In this document: positions 45,070 to 54,771 of the stretch, in pieces | Position numbering within the stretch: the stretch's first letter is position 1 | Layout of the letters: every line of letters starts with the position of its first letter | DNA from: Lachnospiraceae bacterium | Lineage (GTDB): Bacteria > Bacillota > Clostridia > Lachnospirales > Lachnospiraceae | Reading direction: 5' to 3' | Length of the DNA: 64,000 bases | Assembly: GCA_910574805.1 (NCBI GenBank) | Contig: CAJTCV010000006.1 | Location: forward strand, 124,001 to 188,000 | The notes under the pieces: model-generated | Seen by the model: the letters and a program-made list of their open reading frames with translations, nothing else | Told to the model about the DNA's origin: nothing | Database searches by the model: none | Made by a program: the position numbers and the translations under genes

Positions 45070-45840
45070 ATGCCGCAGACGATAGCAGTGGCAGGCAAGG
45101 GCGGTGTGGGAAAGACCACATTGACCGGCATGCTGATCCAGTATTTAGCAGAACAGAAGAAAGGACCGATCCTGGCGGTGGACGCGGATGCGAATTCCAA
45201 CCTGAACGAAGTGCTCGGTGTGGAAGTGGATATGACCCTTGGGGATATCCGTGAAGAAATCGCAAAAGCGGAGATGGCGGAGGTGAGCCCTATTCCTCCC
45301 GGAATGTCCAAGCAGGACTACGCGGAGTTCAAGTTTGATTCTTCCCTGGTGGAAGAGGATGACTATGACCTGCTGGTCATGGGACACACTCAGGGGAAAG
45401 GCTGTTATTGCTTTGTGAATGGCTTATTGTCAACTCAGGTTGCCAGACGTGCACAGCATTACAATTATGTTGTTGTTGACAACGAGGCCGGTATGGAACA
45501 TATCAGCCGCGGGATTCTTCCCAATGTGGATGTTGTGATTCTGGTAAGTGACTGTTCCCGCAGAGGGGTCCAGGCCGTGGGCAGGATCGCCCGGCTGATT
45601 CCGGAATGCGGACTGAAGCCGAAGAAGGTCGGCTTGATCGTGAACCGGGCACCTGGGGGTGTCCTGAATGAAGGTATTCAGGAAGAGGTTCAGAAACAGG
45701 AACTGACGCTTCTTGGGGTAATACCCCAGGATGATGGTGTATATGAGTTTGACAGTGCCGGTACCCCAACGACCGAGCTTCCGTCAGACAATCCTGTAAG
45801 ACAGGCATTATACAAGATTATTGACAGCCTGGAATTATGA
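45070..45840 (+). CDS. cooC: CooC-type nickel-insertion ATPase (first copy)
   Basis: 256 residues, MinD/ParA-type P-loop ATPase. It has a deviant Walker A with signature lysine (VAGKGGVGKTT), DADANSNLNEVLG, the metal-binding C-x-C (KGCYCFVN) and Walker B-like YVVVDNEAGMEHISRG. CooC dimers bind Ni(II) at the Cys pair and use ATP to load the CODH active site. It lies directly before acsA. TAGGAGATGATA precedes the ATG. Confidence 0.95.
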   Translation: MPQTIAVAGKGGVGKTTLTGMLIQYLAEQKKGPILAVDADANSNLNEVLGVEVDMTLGDIREEIAKAEMAEVSPIPPGMSKQDYAEFKFDSSLVEEDDYDLLVMGHTQGKGCYCFVNGLLSTQVARRAQHYNYVVVDNEAGMEHISRGILPNVDVVILVSDCSRRGVQAVGRIARLIPECGLKPKKVGLIVNRAPGGVLNEGIQEEVQKQELTLLGVIPQDDGVYEFDSAGTPTTELPSDNPVRQALYKIIDSLEL

Positions 45841-45867
45841 TTCAGGACTGCAAAAAAGGAGATTTAT

Positions 45868-47760
45868 ATGGGAGACTTTAAATTAACAACAGTTGAAGAG
45901 TTCGAAGCCGCTACTAACAGACTGCTGGAAACAGGCGCTAAGGTTGGCGCTGATGCCTGGCAGCTCCGCGTAAAGAACCAGACACCTCATTGTAAATTCG
46001 GTGAGCAGGGTATCTGCTGCCGTATCTGTGCTATGGGACCGTGCCGTATTACTCCGAAGGCTCCGAGAGGAATCTGCGGCTGTGATGCTCATGGTATCGT
46101 AGGACGTAATTATTTGAAATTTACTGCAGGCGGCGCAGCGACTCACTCCGATCATGGCCGTGAGATCTGCCATACCCTGTATGCATCCGCTCCCGATGGA
46201 GCTTATAAAGTAAAAGATCCCGAGAAGCTCATCCGCATCGCAAAAGAGTGGGGCGTTGAGACCGAAGGAAAAGATATCTATGATCTGGCTCATGAAGTGG
46301 CAGAGCTGGCACTTCTGGAGTATGGTAAACCGTTTGGCTTCCAGCGCTGGGTTGCACGTGCGCCGAAGCACACCCAGGAGCTGTGGGAGAAAGCAGAGAT
46401 TACGCCGAGAGCAATCGACCGTGAGGTATCCTGTTCTCTGCATATGTCCCATATGGGATGTTCCTCCAAGCCGGAGGCTCTGGTGCGTCAGTCCTTCCGT
46501 GCGGGTCTTGGCGACGGTTGGGGCGGTTCCATGTGCGGTACGGAGTTCTCCGATGTCCTGTTTGGTACTCCGAAGCCGATCGATACCGAGGCGAACCTTG
46601 GCGTTATGAACGCTGACAACGTCAATATCGTCGTCCATGGACATGACCCGTCGCTTTCCGAGATGGTATGCGAGTATGCAGACGATCCTGAGATGATCGC
46701 TTACGCAAAGGCACAGGGCGCAAAGGGCATCACCGTGTCCGGCGTCTGCTGTACTTCCAATGAGGTGGCTATGCGCCGCGGTATTCCCATGGCGGGTAAC
46801 TTCCTGCAGCAGGAGAACGTGGTTCTGACCGGGGCATGCGAGGCAATCGTTGTTGACGTGCAGTGCATCTTCCCGGCACTTGGACCTCTGAGCAAATGTT
46901 TCCATACCAAATTCATCACGACTTCCGCAATCGCTCAGATGCCGGATTCCGAGTATATTCACTTTACTGTGGGAACTGCAGCAGAGAAGGCAAAACAGAT
47001 CGTGAAGATGGCGTGTGACAACTTCAAGAACCGGAAACCAGAACTGGTCCATATCCCGGATATGAAGCAGAAAGCAACTGTGGGTTATTCCGTAGAGGCT
47101 CTCGTAAAGGTGCTTGACGGCGTTACCAACTCTCAGGTAGACGTTCTTGGAACGACCAAACCGCTCATCGAGTGTATCACCTCCGGCGTACTCCGCGGCG
47201 CGGTGGCTATGGTTGGATGTAACAACCCGAAGATCCGTCCGGATACCGCTCATATCGAGCTGATGAAGAAACTGCTTGCAAATGATATCGTAGTTGTAGC
47301 ATCCGGCTGTGCGGCTCAGGCAGCGGCAAAGGCAGGACTGATGGATAAGAGAGCGAAAGATCTGTGCGGCGCAGGCTTAAAGCGCGTGTGCGAACTGGCA
47401 GACATTCCGCCGGTATTACATATGGGTTCCTGCGTGGATATCAGCCGTATGATGATCCTGGTTGCAGAGCTTGCAAAGGATTCCGGCTTGAATATCTCCC
47501 AGCTTCCGGTTGTGGGCTGTGCTCCTGAGTGGATGTCTGAGAAGGCAGTTTCCATTGGTAACTACGTAGTTTCCACCGGTATCGATACCTTCCTTGGTGT
47601 AGATCCGTATGTGAGCGGTTCTACACAGATGCAGGAACTCCTGACCAGCGGCGTTCGCGACTGGGTAGAGGCTGCTTATACCGTTGAGACCGATATCGAG
47701 AAACTGGTTGATCTGATGATCGAAAGAATCGAAGAGAAGAGAACGGCAATCGGTATCTGA
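45868..47760 (+). CDS. acsA: Carbon monoxide dehydrogenase catalytic subunit (AcsA/CooS)
   Basis: 630 residues, standard CODH length. The N-terminal cysteines for the D and B clusters are present (CKFGEQGICCRICAMGPCR, GICGCDAHG). C-cluster ligands lie in the usual places: His and Cys in the middle (NIVVHGHDPS, SGVCCTSNE), GCNNPK, GCAAQAAAKAG, MGSCVDISR. It reduces CO2 to CO with ferredoxin, and CO passes through the channel to AcsB. AAGGAG precedes the ATG. Confidence 0.97.
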   Translation: MGDFKLTTVEEFEAATNRLLETGAKVGADAWQLRVKNQTPHCKFGEQGICCRICAMGPCRITPKAPRGICGCDAHGIVGRNYLKFTAGGAATHSDHGREICHTLYASAPDGAYKVKDPEKLIRIAKEWGVETEGKDIYDLAHEVAELALLEYGKPFGFQRWVARAPKHTQELWEKAEITPRAIDREVSCSLHMSHMGCSSKPEALVRQSFRAGLGDGWGGSMCGTEFSDVLFGTPKPIDTEANLGVMNADNVNIVVHGHDPSLSEMVCEYADDPEMIAYAKAQGAKGITVSGVCCTSNEVAMRRGIPMAGNFLQQENVVLTGACEAIVVDVQCIFPALGPLSKCFHTKFITTSAIAQMPDSEYIHFTVGTAAEKAKQIVKMACDNFKNRKPELVHIPDMKQKATVGYSVEALVKVLDGVTNSQVDVLGTTKPLIECITSGVLRGAVAMVGCNNPKIRPDTAHIELMKKLLANDIVVVASGCAAQAAAKAGLMDKRAKDLCGAGLKRVCELADIPPVLHMGSCVDISRMMILVAELAKDSGLNISQLPVVGCAPEWMSEKAVSIGNYVVSTGIDTFLGVDPYVSGSTQMQELLTSGVRDWVEAAYTVETDIEKLVDLMIERIEEKRTAIGI

Positions 47761-47810
47761 TCATTCGATATTAATAAAGAAAAGTAAATTTTTAACCGGA
47801 GGGTAAAACA

Positions 47811-48578
47811 TTGAAGATCGCAATTACCGGAAAGGGCGGAGTCGGAAAGACCACCTTTGCTGCAACACTTGCAAGATTATATGCAGAGGAGGGACGGACG
47901 GTTCTTGCCGCTGACGTGGACCCGGATGCCAATCTGGGGCTGGCGCTTGGATTTCCGGAGGATGTGCTGGATTCCATCATTCCCATCAGTAAGATGAGAA
48001 AGCTGGTGGAAGAGCGTACCGGAGCCGGCGAGGATAATCAGTTCTATAAGTTGAATCCGAAGGTGGACGATATTCCGGATACGTACAGTAAGACCTGCAA
48101 TGGCGTCAAGCTTCTCCTTCTGGGTACGGTAGAGACAGGCGGAGGCGGATGTGTCTGTCCGGAGCATGTGATGCTGCGGCGGATTATCAACCATCTGATA
48201 CTCAGAAGCAACGATGTGGTCATTATGGATATGGAGGCCGGCCTGGAGCATCTGGGGCGGGGAACCTGTGAATCCATGGAACAGTTTGTTGTTGTAATTG
48301 AACCGGGAGCAAGAAGCGTACAGACCTATAAGAATGTGAAGCGCCTTGCCGACGATCTTGGGATCCGTCAGGTGCGGGTAGTTGCCAATAAGGTTCGGAG
48401 TGCGGAAGATGAAGAATTTATCCGTTCAAAGATTCCGGCAGAAGATTTACTTGGATTTATTCACTATAACACGGAAGTGATCGACGCGGACCGCCAGGGA
48501 AAATCTCCCTATGATTTCAGCGAATCCGCAACGGAGGAGATCCGGAAGATCAAGGAGATCCTCGATCAAGCAAACTGA
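47811..48578 (+). CDS. CooC/AcsF-type nickel-insertion ATPase (second copy)
   Basis: 255 residues, same fold as the upstream CooC but clearly divergent: TGKGGVGKTTFAATLA, DVDPDANLGLALG, C-x-C in GGGCVCPEHV, and MDMEAGLEHLGRG. It sits between acsA and acsB, where AcsF-type proteins that mature the acetyl-CoA synthase A cluster are often found. CooC versus AcsF function is not separable by eye. TTG start with CCGGAGGG upstream. Confidence 0.9.
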   Translation: MKIAITGKGGVGKTTFAATLARLYAEEGRTVLAADVDPDANLGLALGFPEDVLDSIIPISKMRKLVEERTGAGEDNQFYKLNPKVDDIPDTYSKTCNGVKLLLLGTVETGGGGCVCPEHVMLRRIINHLILRSNDVVIMDMEAGLEHLGRGTCESMEQFVVVIEPGARSVQTYKNVKRLADDLGIRQVRVVANKVRSAEDEEFIRSKIPAEDLLGFIHYNTEVIDADRQGKSPYDFSESATEEIRKIKEILDQAN

Positions 48579-48603
48579 TTTTTAAATTTGGAGGTATAAT
48601 ACC

Positions 48604-50733
48604 GTGACATTATTTGATAGAGTATTCGGCGGAAACGACGCAGTCTATGGTTTAACTGAGGCTGCCATCGACAAAGCCATCGCAGAGCATGGTGCTGACA
48701 AGGCAGTTGCCTTCCCGCATACGGCTTACAGCCTGCCCTGCTACTACGCAGTGACCGGAACGAAAGTTGCCAACCTGGGTGAGTTAAAGACTGCCCTCGG
48801 CGTTGTCAAGACACTCATGACCAGAGAAAAGAGACTGAACGATGCGTTTATGAGCGGTGTTGCTACGGCTCTCTGCGCAGAGTTTATCGAGGTACTGAAA
48901 TATCTCGACGGAGCGACTCCGTACGAAGAGCCCCTTTATGGACATCTGGCAGATGCGACCATCCGTGAGCTGGGCGTGCCGCTGGTTACCGGCGATATCC
49001 CCGGCGTGGCAGTTATCCTTGGAAGCGCTCCCACTAAAGAGGACGCAGTGGCTCTGGTGAAGAGTTATCAGGCACAGGGTATCCTCGTAACGCTCGTAGG
49101 CGGCGTTATCGACCAGTGCGTGGAAGCCGGCCTGAACATGGGCTATGCGGTCCGTATCGTGCCTCTTGGCAAAGATGTAACGTCTGTGATCCATGTGGTA
49201 TCCGTTGCGCTTCGTGCGGCTCTGATCTTCGGTAACGTAACACCAGGCGATGCTGCGAACCTGATGAAGTACACCTTCGAGCGTGTACCGGCGTTCGTCA
49301 ACGCATTCAAACCGCTGGACGATGTGATCGTGGCATGCGGCGCAGGCGCAATCGCACTTGGTTTCCCGGTTGTGACCAACGAGACCGAGAACATCTTCCG
49401 CGTACCGAAGAGCCTGATCGTTCAGGAAGACGTGGACAAATTCAACGCTACTTCTCTTGAAGCGCGTGATATCAAGATCAAGATCACGAAAATCGATATC
49501 CCGGTATCCTTCGCGTCCGCATTCGAGGGCGAGATCATCCGTAAGGGCGATATGCAGGTAGAGTTCGACGGTTCCAGAAAAGACTGCTTCGAGCTGGTGC
49601 AGACCAAAGAGCTGACCCAGATCGAAGACCACAAGTTCACCCTGATCGGAAAAGACTTCGACGAGTTCGAAGTTGGAAGCAAGAACGCGATCTCCTATAT
49701 CGTAGATGTGGCTGGAAAGAACATGCAGTCCGACTTTGAGCCGGTGTTCGAGCGTAAGTTCCACAGCTATGTAAACTGCATCGAGGGTGTAATGCATACT
49801 GGACAGCGTGACATGATCCGCGTGCGTATCAGCAAAGCTACCTTTGAGGCAGGTTTCCGTGCAAAAGACCTTGCAGAAGTACTGTATGCGAATATCAAGA
49901 ACGAGTTCGACGCAGTGGTAGATAAATGTGCAGTGACCATCATTACGGATGAGGCTGAGTGTTCGAAACTTCGCCATGAGATGGCAATCCCGGCTTATGA
50001 CCGCCGTGACGAGCGTCTGACGACTCTGACCGATGAGGCGGTTCCGGTATACTACAGCTGTATCATGTGCCAGGCATTCTCCCCGAGCCACGTATGCGTG
50101 GTAACGCCGGAGAGACTCGGACTTTGCGGCGCTGTGTCATGGCTGGATGCGAAAGCAACCAACGAGCTGGATCCCCAGGGACCGTGCCAGGTGATCACAA
50201 AAGAAAGAGTCATCGACGAGAACCTCGGACGTTACGAGGACGTAGATGAGGCAGTTGCGAAATTCTCCCAGGGCGCTCTGGAGCATGTTACTCTGTACTC
50301 CATTATGGAAGATCCCATGACCTCCTGCGGATGTTTCGAGTGTATCTGCGGTATCGAGCCCTGCTCCAACGGTGTGGCAATCACCAACCGTGAATATGCA
50401 GGCATGACTCCTCTTGGAATGACCTTCGGCGAGCTGGCTTCCATGACCGGCGGCGGTGTACAGACACCTGGCTTCATGGGCCACGGCAAACACTTCATCG
50501 CTTCTAAGAAGTTCATGAAGGCTGAGGGCGGATTCGAGCGTATTGTATGGATGCCGAAGGATCTGAAAGATACTGTGGCAGACAGACTGAACAAGGCAGC
50601 AAAAGAAGTCTATGATATCGACAACTTCACGGATATGATCGGTGATGAAACCATCGCAACCGATCCCGAGACTCTGCTTGAGTTCCTGACTGAAAAGGGA
50701 CATCCGGCACTGAAACTGGAGCCGCTTATGTAA
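48604..50733 (+). CDS. acsB: Acetyl-CoA synthase, ACS/CODH beta subunit
   Basis: 709 residues, full-length bacterial ACS. The A-cluster cysteines are in the C-terminal third: CIMCQAFSPSHVC (two [4Fe-4S] ligands), GLCGAVSW, and CGCFECICGIEPCSNG, whose C-G-C binds the distal nickel. It condenses a methyl group from the corrinoid protein with CO and CoA to make acetyl-CoA. GTG start with GGAGG upstream. Confidence 0.97.
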   Translation: MTLFDRVFGGNDAVYGLTEAAIDKAIAEHGADKAVAFPHTAYSLPCYYAVTGTKVANLGELKTALGVVKTLMTREKRLNDAFMSGVATALCAEFIEVLKYLDGATPYEEPLYGHLADATIRELGVPLVTGDIPGVAVILGSAPTKEDAVALVKSYQAQGILVTLVGGVIDQCVEAGLNMGYAVRIVPLGKDVTSVIHVVSVALRAALIFGNVTPGDAANLMKYTFERVPAFVNAFKPLDDVIVACGAGAIALGFPVVTNETENIFRVPKSLIVQEDVDKFNATSLEARDIKIKITKIDIPVSFASAFEGEIIRKGDMQVEFDGSRKDCFELVQTKELTQIEDHKFTLIGKDFDEFEVGSKNAISYIVDVAGKNMQSDFEPVFERKFHSYVNCIEGVMHTGQRDMIRVRISKATFEAGFRAKDLAEVLYANIKNEFDAVVDKCAVTIITDEAECSKLRHEMAIPAYDRRDERLTTLTDEAVPVYYSCIMCQAFSPSHVCVVTPERLGLCGAVSWLDAKATNELDPQGPCQVITKERVIDENLGRYEDVDEAVAKFSQGALEHVTLYSIMEDPMTSCGCFECICGIEPCSNGVAITNREYAGMTPLGMTFGELASMTGGGVQTPGFMGHGKHFIASKKFMKAEGGFERIVWMPKDLKDTVADRLNKAAKEVYDIDNFTDMIGDETIATDPETLLEFLTEKGHPALKLEPLM

Positions 50734-50833
50734 GATTCCGGAGACTGCGCAGCAGATTTCTGCAGCATGCGTCTGTGTGCCGCAGGGTTCTGAGGAAACC
50801 AGGGAATCTGTTGCAGCATCCGGCTGATCCATC

Positions 50834-50865
50834 AGGGCACCCTGGCGTTCAGGGTTGCCCTTTTG
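50834..50865 (+). terminator. Terminator after acsB
   Basis: AGGGCACCCTG pairs with CAGGGTTGCCCT (one bulge) across GCGTT and is followed by TTTT. It separates acsB from acsD. Confidence 0.8.
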
Positions 50866-50879
50866 GAATGCATAAAAGC

Positions 50880-50908
50880 TTTTCTTATGGAGGTTTTTAT
50901 GGTATAAT
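50880..50908 (+). promoter_or_regulatory. Promoter before acsD
   Basis: A consensus TATAAT (50,903-50,908) preceded by TATGG gives an extended -10; the -35 (TTTTCT) is weak. It starts a separate acsDCE transcript after the acsB terminator. Confidence 0.6.
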
Positions 50909-50984
50909 ATTACTGTTCAGGGATATTTTGGAGGCGCAGGATGTTCACTGAACGGACTTTACATATTTAAGGAGGATATAACCA

Positions 50985-51926
50985 ATGCCATTCAATGGAA
51001 AATCAGGAAAATTCAATGCTTCCATAGGCGCAGTCGAAGTTGGCTGTGGCGAGAAAGCGATCAAAATCGGCGGCGAGAATGTATTACCGTTCTACACGTT
51101 TGATGCTCCGATTGAGAATTCACCGAAAGTCGGCGTTATGATCACAGATCTTGGTCTTGAGAACGAGCCGGCAGGCGTGAAGGCATATTACGAAGGATGC
51201 ACCACCATGGCTGATATCGCGAAGAAAGCAGCAGCGATGCCGGGCGCAGATTTCGTATGTCTGAAGCTGGAAGGAGCAGATCCCAACGGTCAGGACAAGT
51301 CCGTGGAAGACTGCATGGCAGTTCTCAGAGAAGTAGTTGACGCCATCGACGTACCTCTGGTAATTGCAGGCTGCAAAAACGTGGCAAAAGATGCAGAGCT
51401 TCTGACGAAGGCTTCTGAAGTTGCACAGGGTAAGAACGCCATCATCCTTGCAGCAAAAGAAGAAGATTACAAAGGTATCGGTGCGGCTGCAGGTCTTGCT
51501 TACAATCAGAAGGTCGGCGCAGAGTCTGCAGTGGATATCAACCTTGCAAAACAGCTTAACGTATTGATCTCCCAGCTGGGCGTAGCTCCGTCCAACATCG
51601 TTATGAACGTTGGTACGGCGACTGTCGGCTATGGTTTCGAGTATGTGGTATCTACCATGGACCGTATCAAAGCAGCAGCTCTGTCCCAGGACGACAAACA
51701 GTTACAGATGCCGATTATCACGCCGATCGCTGACGAGGCATGGAATGTGAAAGAGGCTATGGCTTCTGAAGAGGATATGCCGGAGTGGGGCGCTCAGGAA
51801 GCCCGCGGCGTAGGCATGGAAGTATCCACGGCTGCTTCTGTACTGGCATCTGGTTCCAACGCAGTCATTCTGAAACATCCGACTTCCGTTGCAACCATTT
51901 CTAAAATGATCAAAGAACTGATGTAA
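50985..51926 (+). CDS. acsD: Corrinoid iron-sulfur protein small subunit
   Basis: 313 residues, the TIM-barrel delta subunit (CdhD/AcsD). Landmarks: PFYTFDAPIENSPKVGV, LKLEGADPNG, VPLVIAGCKNV, SNIVMNVGTATVGYGFEY, NAVILKHPTSV. With AcsC it carries the cobamide that receives the methyl group from AcsE and delivers it to AcsB. AAGGAGG lies before the ATG. Confidence 0.95.
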   Translation: MPFNGKSGKFNASIGAVEVGCGEKAIKIGGENVLPFYTFDAPIENSPKVGVMITDLGLENEPAGVKAYYEGCTTMADIAKKAAAMPGADFVCLKLEGADPNGQDKSVEDCMAVLREVVDAIDVPLVIAGCKNVAKDAELLTKASEVAQGKNAIILAAKEEDYKGIGAAAGLAYNQKVGAESAVDINLAKQLNVLISQLGVAPSNIVMNVGTATVGYGFEYVVSTMDRIKAAALSQDDKQLQMPIITPIADEAWNVKEAMASEEDMPEWGAQEARGVGMEVSTAASVLASGSNAVILKHPTSVATISKMIKELM

Positions 51927-51948
51927 TCGCGGGAAGGAGGAAAATACA

Positions 51949-53295
51949 ATGGCATTAAAAGGTTTAGATATCTTTAAATTAACACCAAAAACAAACTGCA
52001 AAGAGTGCGGAAGCCCCACCTGTATGGCTTTCTCCATGAAAGTTGCACAGGGGGCAGTGGAGATTTCCAAGTGTCCGCATATGTCCGAGGAGGCTCTGGC
52101 TACCTTATCTGAGGCGACGGCTCCGCCCATGAAGACGATCAAAGTGGGTACCGGCGATGCAGAGTATACGCTGGGCGGCGAGACTGTGCTGGCAAGGCAT
52201 GAGAAAACGTTCGTCAGCAAACCCCGTTTTGCAGTGCGCGTAACTCCGGATATGGATGCAGATGCAGTTCTTGCTGAGGCAAACAAGGTTGATTATGACC
52301 GTATCGGCGAGAGAATGCATGCAGAGATGGTATTCGTAGACTGCAACGGTGATGCAGACGCATTTGTGGAAACAGTGAAGAAAGTAACCGGAAAAGGCAA
52401 GGTTCTTGTGCTGTCCTGCAAGAATGCAGATGCGATTAAGAAAGCTCTGGACGTATGCAAGGATGAGAAGCCGATCATCAACAGCGCAGATGCTTCCAAT
52501 TACGCAGAAATGGTTGAGATCGCAAAAGCAGCGGGTGTTGTTCTGGGTGTGTCCGGCAAAGACATCAACGAACTGTATGACACTACGGCTGCCATCGAGA
52601 AGCTTGGCTTCAAAGATCTGGTGCTGGATACCACCGGCGCCACGGTTAAAGAGACCTTCGCAACGACCGTACAGGTAAGACGCGCATGTCTGGCAAAGGA
52701 TCCCGACAGAACCTTCGGATATCCGTCCATCGTAAACCTGTCCAAAGTAGCTCCGGATGATGAGGCGATGCAGATCGCGCTGGCTTCCGTATTCATCCTG
52801 AAATATGGCTCCATCATCGTTATGGATACCATGAACTATGCAAGAGGTCTTGCACTCTTCGGTCTGAGGCAGAACGTCTATACCGACCCGCAGAAGCCGA
52901 TGAAGGTAGAGCCGGGTATCTATCCGATCAACGGCGGAGACGAGAATTCCGTAGTCCTGACCACCGTTGACTTTGCACTTACCTATTTCGTCGTATCCGG
53001 TGAGCTGGAGCGTTCCGGCGTACCGTGTAATCTGGCGATCAGCGATGCAGGCGGACTTTCCGTTCTGACTTCCTGGGCTGCAGGCAAGCTGTCCTCTACT
53101 TCCGTATCCAAGTTCATTAAGGAAGAAGTAGAGCCGAAGATCAAGTGCAGAAAGCTGATCATTCCCGGAAAGGTTGCTGTCCTGAAGGGCGACATCGAAG
53201 CCAAGCTGGAAGGATGGCAGGTGATCGTTGCTCCCAACGAGGCAGTTCAGCTTGTGAAGTTCCTGAAAGATCTTCAGGCAGGCGGCGAGATTTAA
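51949..53295 (+). CDS. acsC: Corrinoid iron-sulfur protein large subunit
   Basis: 448 residues. The N-terminal domain binds one [4Fe-4S] cluster through TNCKECGSPTCMAFS and the later Cys of ISKCP. The middle is a TIM barrel, and the C-terminal part (DAGGLSVLTSWAAGK, KCRKLIIPGKVAVLKG) is the corrinoid-binding region. It partners AcsD; RACo (AcsV, downstream) reactivates its cobalt. AAGGAGG precedes the ATG. Confidence 0.95.
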   Translation: MALKGLDIFKLTPKTNCKECGSPTCMAFSMKVAQGAVEISKCPHMSEEALATLSEATAPPMKTIKVGTGDAEYTLGGETVLARHEKTFVSKPRFAVRVTPDMDADAVLAEANKVDYDRIGERMHAEMVFVDCNGDADAFVETVKKVTGKGKVLVLSCKNADAIKKALDVCKDEKPIINSADASNYAEMVEIAKAAGVVLGVSGKDINELYDTTAAIEKLGFKDLVLDTTGATVKETFATTVQVRRACLAKDPDRTFGYPSIVNLSKVAPDDEAMQIALASVFILKYGSIIVMDTMNYARGLALFGLRQNVYTDPQKPMKVEPGIYPINGGDENSVVLTTVDFALTYFVVSGELERSGVPCNLAISDAGGLSVLTSWAAGKLSSTSVSKFIKEEVEPKIKCRKLIIPGKVAVLKGDIEAKLEGWQVIVAPNEAVQLVKFLKDLQAGGEI

Positions 53296-53365
53296 AGAAA
53301 CCTGATGATCGGACTGCAGTCACATGCGGTCCGGTCATACGAAAAGCATAAAGGAGAATAGTAGT

Positions 53366-54151
53366 ATGGGAAAATTCATTGTTATTGGGGAGAGATTATC
53401 TGCAACTGCTCCGTCTGTGAATAAGGCTTTCACAGAGAGAGATCCGCAGCCGATCCTTCAGCGTGCAAAACAGCAGCTGGATGCAGGCGCATCTTATCTG
53501 GATGTCAACATCGGACCGGCTGAAAATGATGGACCGGAACTGATGAAATGGGCAGTTCAGCTTCTTCAGAGCGAGTTCGACAATGTTCCGCTGGCTCTGG
53601 ATACGGCAAACAAAGCTGCCATTGAAGCAGGTATCTCGGTTTACAACCGTTCCAAGGGAAAACCGATCGTAAACTCTGCAGACGCAGCAGGCAGAATCGA
53701 GTACATTGACCTTGCAGCAGCAAACGACGCGATCGTTATTGCACTTTGCAACGGCGAAGGCATTGCGGCGAACAATGACGAGCGTATGATGTACTGCCAG
53801 ACCATGCTTGAGAGAGGTCTGGAGCATGGTATGGAAGAGACGGATCTCTGGTTCGATCCGTTGTTCCTGGTTATCAAGGGTATGCAGGATAAGCAGATGC
53901 AGATTCTGGAGTGCATCAAGATGCTTTCCGATATGGGTCTGAACTCCACCGGCGGACTTTCCAACAACTCCAACGGTATGCCGAAGCATATCCGTCCGAT
54001 TATGGATTCCGCTATGGTTGCTATGTGTATGACCTGCGGTCTGACTTCCGCAATCGTCAACCCCAACGATCTGCGTCTCATGGAGACCATCAAGTCCTGC
54101 GATATCATCAAGGACAATACCCTGTATGCAGATTCTTATCTGGAGATCTGA
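53366..54151 (+). CDS. acsE: Methyl-THF:corrinoid protein methyltransferase
   Basis: 261 residues, pterin-binding TIM barrel moving the methyl group from 5-methyl-THF to the Co(I) of AcsCD. Family features: IVIGERLSATAPSVNKAF, AGASYLDVNIGPAENDG, VPLALDTANKAAIE, PIVNSADA, GGLSNNSNGMP. ATG 53366 was chosen (AAGGAGA upstream); the longer frame from 53,324 has an unlikely N-terminus. Confidence 0.95.
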   Translation: MGKFIVIGERLSATAPSVNKAFTERDPQPILQRAKQQLDAGASYLDVNIGPAENDGPELMKWAVQLLQSEFDNVPLALDTANKAAIEAGISVYNRSKGKPIVNSADAAGRIEYIDLAAANDAIVIALCNGEGIAANNDERMMYCQTMLERGLEHGMEETDLWFDPLFLVIKGMQDKQMQILECIKMLSDMGLNSTGGLSNNSNGMPKHIRPIMDSAMVAMCMTCGLTSAIVNPNDLRLMETIKSCDIIKDNTLYADSYLEI

Positions 54152-54177
54152 TACATAACATACAGAAATGCAAAACA

Positions 54178-54214
54178 ATACTGCCGGCATTCCCATTATG
54201 CTGGCAGTATTTGT
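54178..54214 (+). terminator. Terminator after acsE
   Basis: ATACTGCCGGCAT/ATGCTGGCAGTAT stem (one G-U pair) with a 7-base loop, followed by TTGT. The U-tract is short, so partial read-through is possible. Confidence 0.65.
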
Positions 54215-54261
54215 AATGCGTGATCATAATGCGGAAATATATGTAAGGAGAGTGTATTGGA

Positions 54262-54750
54262 ATGAAGAAAAGCTGGTCTTTTACGGATACGTATGGAAAA
54301 GAGCACAGCATTGTATATAAAGCTGGATTTGGATTAAAGCTGATCGTGGATGGAACTACATATAAATTAAAATCACAGAACTGGTTTGTCAACGTGATCG
54401 ATTATTCCATTGAGATTGCCGGAAGCGATATCCGTCTGGTAGCTATTGGCGCCAAAGTGGATGTGGCAATCAACGGAGTATATATCGGAAGCGGACAGCC
54501 GTATGTTCCTGTTCAGGCAAATACGCCTGCGTGGGTATGGGTGCTGGTGGGTATCAGTGCAATCGTCGGTTTTTTATGCAACAGTGCACTGGGAATCGTG
54601 GTAGGTATCGGGTTTGGTACCCTGTATATCAACGCTGCGATCTCTGGAAAAAAAGGAAAAGTGATTGGGATATTTATCATATGGGCGGTGCTTCAGACAG
54701 TGATGGCAGTTCTGGCTGCCATGGCGCAGGCGGCACTGTATAATATGTAA
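54262..54750 (+). CDS. Small membrane protein (162 residues), unknown
   Basis: The N-terminal ~90 residues are a soluble beta-rich domain (SWSFTDTYGKEHSIVYKAGF, LVAIGAKVDVAINGVYIG). Two or three hydrophobic segments follow (WVWVLVGISAIVGFLC, ALGIVVGIGFGTLYI, VIGIFIIWAVLQTVMAVLAA). No family recognised. It sits inside the acs cluster between acsE and acsV; a link to acetogenesis is unproven. Confidence 0.7.
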   Translation: MKKSWSFTDTYGKEHSIVYKAGFGLKLIVDGTTYKLKSQNWFVNVIDYSIEIAGSDIRLVAIGAKVDVAINGVYIGSGQPYVPVQANTPAWVWVLVGISAIVGFLCNSALGIVVGIGFGTLYINAAISGKKGKVIGIFIIWAVLQTVMAVLAAMAQAALYNM

Positions 54751-54771
54751 CAGACTTGAAGGAGATACTTT

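Noticed and set aside
45883-47253. 456-residue minus-strand frame across acsA
   Set aside because: Codon-bias shadow of the CODH gene with low-complexity, His/Cys-rich translation and no ribosome-binding site.
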